Below, piece after piece: positions 58,652 to 64,000 of a stretch of 64,000 nucleotides of DNA; the stretch's first letter is position 1; every line of letters starts with the position of its first letter. The notes under the pieces were generated by a model. It was not told the DNA's origin and ran no database searches. It saw only the letters and a program-made list of their open reading frames with translations. Source of the stretch: Ampelomyces quisqualis (lineage: Eukaryota > Ascomycota > Dothideomycetes > Pleosporales > Phaeosphaeriaceae); the NCBI GenBank assembly GCA_018398575.1, contig JAGTXZ010000005.1, positions 744,001-808,000 of the forward strand, given 5' to 3'. Both the position numbers and the translations under genes were made by a program.

Positions 58652-60314
58652 CTTGTCCGTCTCCTAGGATATACCTCACAATGGGATCGTCCAACCAGAG
58701 ATGTCGTATGAGTAGCTTGCTAGTCGGCGGCAAGAGGATGTTTACACTGGAGTGAAGCAGAAGCTGGAGATGCAAGAACAATGTTTGGTCGACAGCGAAG
58801 GGCGCAACTGACATACTTGTTTCGCAAGCTCAGGCCAAATCTAACCAGCGTGCTAAAAATTGTGTCATGAGTGTGCTCGAGCATTGCCCCCGTCCTCAGA
58901 TAACCCCTGCGCGCTACTCTGCGGCCTCGAACGACAGGACAAAACCCCGCTAGACTCCTTGCCGATGCTCATGGCTCTTTCAAGTCGCTAGCATTCTCCG
59001 GGTTCGAGAGTGGATGCTTTCCCGGCTGTTTCTCAGATAACATAGGTGCCGCTCTCGTGCAACATGCCATGCTGCGGCTCACCAAAAACGTGCCGATAGC
59101 TCCCACGAAATATAGTTCGAGACACAACAGCCCGCCGACAATCCAGAGCATCAAAAGGCCGAGGCGTGGTTGCTGGCAAAGCGGGATGGCGTTGTGTGAC
59201 AGCTCGGGGTATCGTGCAAGGACCCCAGTGTCGATCAGCCGTGAGTAGTTTCAGCAAGGATTCAGACTGGTGCAGGTCTAACATGCACTCAAACCATGTG
59301 CACGATAACAGTAAGCCAGCTATCGAACAACGTGCTTCGCCGTTCTACCCGTGTTCGCCATATCTTGGTACCATGACTCAAGACCATTTTCTTTGGTTTT
59401 GTCCGTCATTGAGTTATCGCACTCCTTCACTCGAGGCTCCCGCGCCTGCAAATGTGCTGCAAACAGTCGCACATTGTCGCGCTCAACCGCAGCCGGTTTT
59501 CCACTTCCCATGCGCATCTCGTCTCCCCTCAGTTTTAGCAGAGTTTCATTAGAGCATCCTACAGGACACTAGAGACTAGCGCATCAGTGTCCGCGAGTCA
59601 CGAGTTCCAGTTCAACCTCGAAACATTTTCGCGGGTAGCAATGAAAATTGTTTGAACCATTGTCTGCGCCGGACACAAATGGACGTTGTCTCCAGGCCAG
59701 ATGTCAAGGTGCAGAAGTGACAAATCCGTGCTGGATTTGTGTACTTGGAAAGTGAGTTGCTTTCACGTACACCCGACGGAACTGCAGATGCTTTCAAGGC
59801 ATGTAGGCCGACTCGACATTTGCAAAGCACTGCGTAGTTATCCACAAACATTCGAAACTTCTGAAAACATGTACTGGTCACGACAACCAAAGAGTCTTCC
59901 GCGCCTTCAGAACTCGGCCCCAGTGATGACTTTGTCGTTTTTGCAAGCAACAAGCCTGCGTGCTTTCTCTTGGGAATGTTTAGAGGAAACTGTTTGGTCC
60001 AAGTAACACCACGGTCTTCTTGGAACAGTCAGGTTTCCAGTCATTGTCGCGCTACTATAAAAAACTAGGTCAACTCAAAAGGGTCCAGACTCCAGAGCAG
60101 TGTAACGTTCGACTTGAACATTGATTTGAAATATGGGTATGTATGAGGAAGTGTTCAAATCCGAACAAATGTCCTTCCTAGCCAGCCCATGATCGAAGCC
60201 CATTGCCGTACGCCACAAATCATACCTGATGATCGTTCTGTGCAATAAACCCCCCCCCCCCCCCATGCGTCACTCAATGATACGAACATAATCTCTCACA
60301 CCATCCACCTCACC
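58652..60314. other. Intergenic
   Basis: About 1.65 kb, upstream of the DUF7053-like gene and downstream of the MARVEL-like gene. A run of 15 C (60250-60264) precedes the latter's 3' end. Several short frames exist but none resembles a protein or stays open across plausible introns. Confidence 0.5.
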
Positions 60315-60885
60315 TTAAACCCCCTGATGCATTTCGACTTTCCCCCCCTCCACCTCCAAGCCCAGACTATTCTTCCTCCTCAAACTCCACCCACCCTTCA
60401 CCGTCCTCACAACGCCAAAAACAAGCGTGGCCGTCCAAACGAGCCAATTCACCGCACTGATCGCCGTACTCGCCCTTGCAACATCGCACACCGCCCCAAA
60501 GCAAATCCTATCCCTCAAGAACACAGCCAACGCAATGAAGCCGCCAAACCAGTACAACATGGTCAAGCCCTCGAGGACAAGTAAGCCGTATTTCACCGGT
60601 GTGGAGGAAAAAGTGTGCGAGAATTTCAGGGGCGCGATGATCAAGCAGGCGAGTGTGAGGAGGGACCATGAGGGCGCGAAGATGAGGAAATTTACTTCCA
60701 CGGGGGAGGATTGGCGCCAGTGCATGGACCACCAGTGCGAGACTGTGCGAAGGGGGGAGGATTAGTGATTGTGCGGGTGGGTGGTGGTGTTTGAGGGAAA
60801 GCGTACCGTATGATGTTAATCCAAGGACCGTGAGGGAGAGAAGAGCTTGTACGCCGCGGGCAGGAAGAACCCAATTTATCGCCAT
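60315..60885 (-). CDS. Four-TM MARVEL-like membrane protein
   Basis: Exons 60885-60807 and 60742-60315 give 168 residues. Four hydrophobic helices: GVQALLSLTVLGLTSYG, FLIFAPSWSLLTLACLIIAP, YGLLVLEGLTMLYWFGGFIALAVFL and AISAVNWLVWTATLVFGVV. A short basic C-terminal tail follows. Arrangement, size and the C-x4-C loop between TM3 and TM4 (CFGAVC) fit the MARVEL/Nce102-like group of fungal plasma-membrane or eisosome-associated proteins. The frame is open further upstream, but the ATG at 60885 (MAINWVLPARG) sits just before TM1 and is the likely start. The 64-nt intron has GTACGC..CACAG borders and a CTAAT branch-like site. Confidence 0.72.
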
Positions 60886-62182
60886 ATTGTCTGGATTCGC
60901 CGTGGAAGGAATGTATCGTATCGTGCTTAGCCTCGAAGCCAGTTCTTGAAAGGTCAGTGGTATGTATGCGAGCGGGTGCGCGAAGAAGAATGGTAGGTCA
61001 AAGGAGTGTGTATCGTTCGCACGCGAACCAAAAAGACTGCAGTAAGTAGCAAAGGGAACAATCAAAGATGAATTTCTCGGCTTACATCCTCAGGTGTATA
61101 TCCAAGGCATCCTTCTCTCAGCCTGTTCGCCCAGGCCCCAAGGCATCTTTGACACCTGGTGCGCCGCATCCCCAATGCCGGCCCGCCATGCCATCGTCGG
61201 GAGTAAAGTGATCCAGCATCATCCACCGCTGCAATTGCCAAAAGTTTAATGCAAACGCGTCGAGTCGCGCCCGTGAGTGGTCACATCCGTACGATGTCCG
61301 TGTTTCAGTTCTGGTCGGAACCCTGGTCGCGCATGAAGGCGTCTCAAGATGGTCGGAGGAACGCCATTGACTGGGAAGAAGATATTATTGCAGGTATTCG
61401 TGCTGCACATAATATGAGGTGCTGAGAATAGATCGGGGAGAAGTGTACGCGAGTTGGGGGCGGGCGATTCACAGAAGCGTGGTTGAGCCGTCGTTCACTG
61501 TCGGTCATGGCTACTGGTTTGCCTCACCCGCTAAGCTTGGGAGCTTTGCACCTAATCACTATTGCACGTTCGATTGGCATCGTTACTTTATGCTCATTTT
61601 CACAACTTAAGAGAAGGTTAGTGACCAGAACGCCAATTTTTTGCGAATCCATTATACACAACCTGAAAGTGGTCGCAGTTTATTGTACATGTTATGCTCT
61701 GGAACAGTAAAAGTCCCATAGACAGGCTATGCCATGATTACATGTAAATGCTTCAGACTGTGGCCATGCAAAAATGTTCGCTTATGCCCAGAGGCAAGAA
61801 GTATGAATGGCGTATGTACGAGAAGTAGCGAGCATTCCAGCGTCGATAGTTTCTCAACGCCATCCATCCAACACCAAACGGCCATGCCATGACAAAACTG
61901 AGAAGGAAACTTTAAGCGTATAGGTGGAAAAGAGCCACGTTGAGAAGCTAAAATCAAAAAAGAAGCAATACAATTTTTCAGTGGCATGCCCAAGCAGCGT
62001 AGCCCACCATAACCGATAACAATCACGAGGATCGTATGGTGGTGAAGTGATGGAAATGCCCGTGAGGCCTTGGTCGGCGGGAATATCCTGTGACCATTCA
62101 TGACAGACCGCAATTTAGATCGAGGCATTTCCAGCACAAGACCAGGCTGCAGGGTTGTCGCAGCGGTAAGAAGTGTAAGCTC
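60886..62182. other. Intergenic
   Basis: About 1.3 kb between the MARVEL-like start and the end of the EDC4-like gene. No supportable gene; no repeat noticed. Confidence 0.5.
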
Positions 62183-64000
62183 TCAACGGAAGCTCTGTAC
62201 GGCACGCATCATCTCGTTGCACTTAGTCACCTGGAGGGAGATGGGGCGCAGAAGTGCACTGCCGGGGGTACTTTCGTTGAGTGCCATGTAAGTGTCGGTG
62301 AGGCGCTGCTTGACTACGTCCATGATCTTAGGGACGATGTCGCGAATGTCAGCGTCCTATGAGACCTGTTAGTAATGTACACTGACGGCAACTTGGCGTA
62401 AACTTACGTTGGGATTGACACTCGTCAATACAGCTTCGAGCCAGACAAGTCGCTCGGGCGTGTTGCGGTCCAGGTCTGCTGACACAACCGCACCGGCCGA
62501 CAGAGCAAGCAGCGGGCTCACTTGGCGGATATAACCAGGGTTGCAGCGAATGAAGACTTCATCAAACAACTCGGCGGTACGTCGTGACTGCAGCCACTGC
62601 ATGGTAGCCTGCTCGTAGTTGCCATCAGACATCAAACCAGTAATCGCCTCAATTTCGAGCTGCTCGGGTGATTTCTGAGCGACGGGAGAACGGACAGCAG
62701 GTGGCGAAGGAACAGGAGCCTTTTGTACTGGCCGCTCGAGAGACTGTTGAAGCTTGGTGACCTGCGACTGCAGTTCAGCCTGGGTGGCAACCATAGTCTG
62801 AATGGTTTCAAGACATGTATGCACAGTATCAGTGAGCTGTGCAATCTTGGTAGAATCCTCACGGCGCTGAGCGTGGGCTTGACGCAGCTGCTCGCCAATT
62901 TGCTTCTCAATGATGTTGGACAAGTTCGAGATAGAAGGGTTGACGACTGATCCCACGGACGTAACCACAATCGGCTCGAGATTACTCGTCACCTTCTTCG
63001 CTACCTGATCAGAAAGCGACTGGAAGAGCTGAGGAGCCTTCAGGGCTCGGGTGACGGCATCTGGGATTTCCTTGGACAGCTGCGGGCCTAGCGCGGCCTT
63101 GAGGTTGCTGCCGACACTCTGTTCAAGGGTCGAAGAAGTCTTAGCCAGTACCTCCGGAAGCAGTACGCTGCGCATGTTCTCGTCGACCATCTTCCTAATG
63201 ACACCCTCCACGTTCTCGGTCAACGTGCTAGACACTAAACGGAGGATAGCCTCCTGCTTGGCACCATTGGCTGCATTCATGACGCGCTTGTCCTCGTCAA
63301 AACGCTTGTACATGATGTCGAGTTCGCGAGAGAAGCCCTCTGTGATCTCAGCTTGCACAATCTCCTTTAGCTTCTTAGTGTCGAGATCAGTGGCCGGAGC
63401 AACAGGGGCGGGCGCGGCGGATTGCTGGAAATGCTTGTTGATGAGTTGCTTAGCCCACTCTGGTGCTTCAGTGGCGGAGCCCTTGGAAGATCCTGCATCC
63501 ATTGATGTCTCTGGTGGGACGGGTGATTTCGATAGTGGGGTGCTCTGAGCCGCTTGAGCGTAGGATGGGGCCGCCGTCGTGCGCGTAGACGTCGAGACTT
63601 GAGATGCTGTTTCTGCCGGAGCCGCCTTCTTCTTCTTTTTCTTCTCGGGCTTCTCGGTGGCGCCGTTAATGACAGCGACACGAGCAGCGTCCTGTTTACT
63701 CTCAACCTTAGCAAGAGTTGAGGCACGCATAGCAGCCTCTGGCGTCACGGTCTGCTTCGATACGTTGATAGGCTCCTTCTTCACGCTCTCACGTGCTGAT
63801 CGGTCGGAGACTGATTTGGGAGCAGCAGGGGTATCGCCGGTAGCTGACGACTCGTCGGTGTTTACAGGCTGTGGTGGTCTGAGCTGAGTAAGGGTAATGA
63901 CACCTTCTTGTTCGGCCTCCTTAGGATTGATTGGTTCGCCTTCCTTCTTCCAGCCTAGGTCACTTCGTCGGATTCGAAGGACGCAAACACCCTTTGAATG
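62183..64000 (-). CDS. EDC4-like mRNA-decapping scaffold, 3' part
   Basis: Partial at the right window edge (5' end missing). Exons visible: 64000-62408 and 62356-62183, 588 residues to the stop. The first residues (SKGVCVLRIRRSDLGW) look like the end of a WD40 region. A long Ala/Pro/Ser/Lys-rich linker follows (KKKKKKAAPAE), then an extended helical/coiled-coil part (EGVIRKMVDENMRSVLLPEV, NLSNIIEKQIGEQLRQ), and a C-terminal helical domain with GLMSDGNYEQATMQWLQSR, ELFDEVFIRCNPGYI and SPLLALSAGAVVSADL. This arrangement is that of EDC4/Hedls and fission-yeast Pdc1, P-body scaffolds that bring Dcp2 to mRNA. The name rests on the C-terminal domain seen here. Confidence 0.75.

Noticed and set aside
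59166..59572. Overlapping plus-strand frames of 70-130 codons
   Set aside because: No motif, no plausible splice extension, and two frames overlap; treated as chance.
1..64000. tRNA, rRNA or other structural RNA genes
   Set aside because: I looked for cloverleaf-like A/B-box patterns in the intergenic regions by eye and found nothing I could support.

Overview
The window looks like nuclear DNA of a filamentous ascomycete, most likely a dothideomycete of the Pleosporales type. Its genes have short GT..AG introns of about 40-60 bp, and the encoded proteins are typical fungal ones (TFIIH Ssl1, protein O-mannosyltransferase Pmt2, Rad57, RNase H2A, a carnitine acetyltransferase and others). A sharply bounded AT-rich block of repeats shows the signature of repeat-induced point mutation (RIP).

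Layout. Left gene block (1-11.6 kb): SSL1 (-), a Chs7-like chitin synthase export chaperone (-), an MFS sugar transporter (+) and PMT2 (+). Centre (11,626-45,392): a 33.8 kb AT-rich island with no intact gene. Right gene block (45.4-64 kb): a short-chain dehydrogenase (+), RNH201 (+), a low-complexity protein (+), a carnitine acetyltransferase (-), RAD57 (+), a protein of a fungal family of unknown function (-), a four-TM MARVEL-like protein (-) and the 3' part of an EDC4-like decapping scaffold (-) that runs off the right edge.

The island can be fully dissected. Its outer shell is one DNA transposon of the CACTA/CMC type. It has 31-bp terminal inverted repeats starting CACTG, a TAG target duplication and a degraded Tnp2-type transposase on the minus strand. 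Its length before later insertions was about 12.5 kb. Three copies of one Ty3/gypsy chromovirus are nested in it. Each is exactly 7,096 bp, with 299-bp LTRs and perfect 5-bp target duplications (GTAGG, CCTAT, AATAG). Copy 1 split the transposase gene, copy 2 jumped into copy 1 in the opposite orientation, and copy 3 landed further right. The LTR pair compared base by base (copy 3) differs only by transitions.

The most unusual signal is a conserved open frame of about 235 codons on the antisense strand of the chromovirus. It lies between the chromodomain and the 3' LTR and is readable in all three copies. It has a Cys-x2-Cys...Cys motif and a predicted coiled coil. A second distinctive feature is a primer-binding site that is perfectly complementary to an 11-nt stretch inside the element's own LTR, which suggests Tf1-like self-priming.

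No pathway or operon unites the flanking genes; they are ordinary housekeeping genes. The locus is best understood as a gene block interrupted by a nested, RIP-silenced transposon island. All calls are by eye: exon borders were chosen so that reading frames and family motifs stay continuous, and no database search was run.
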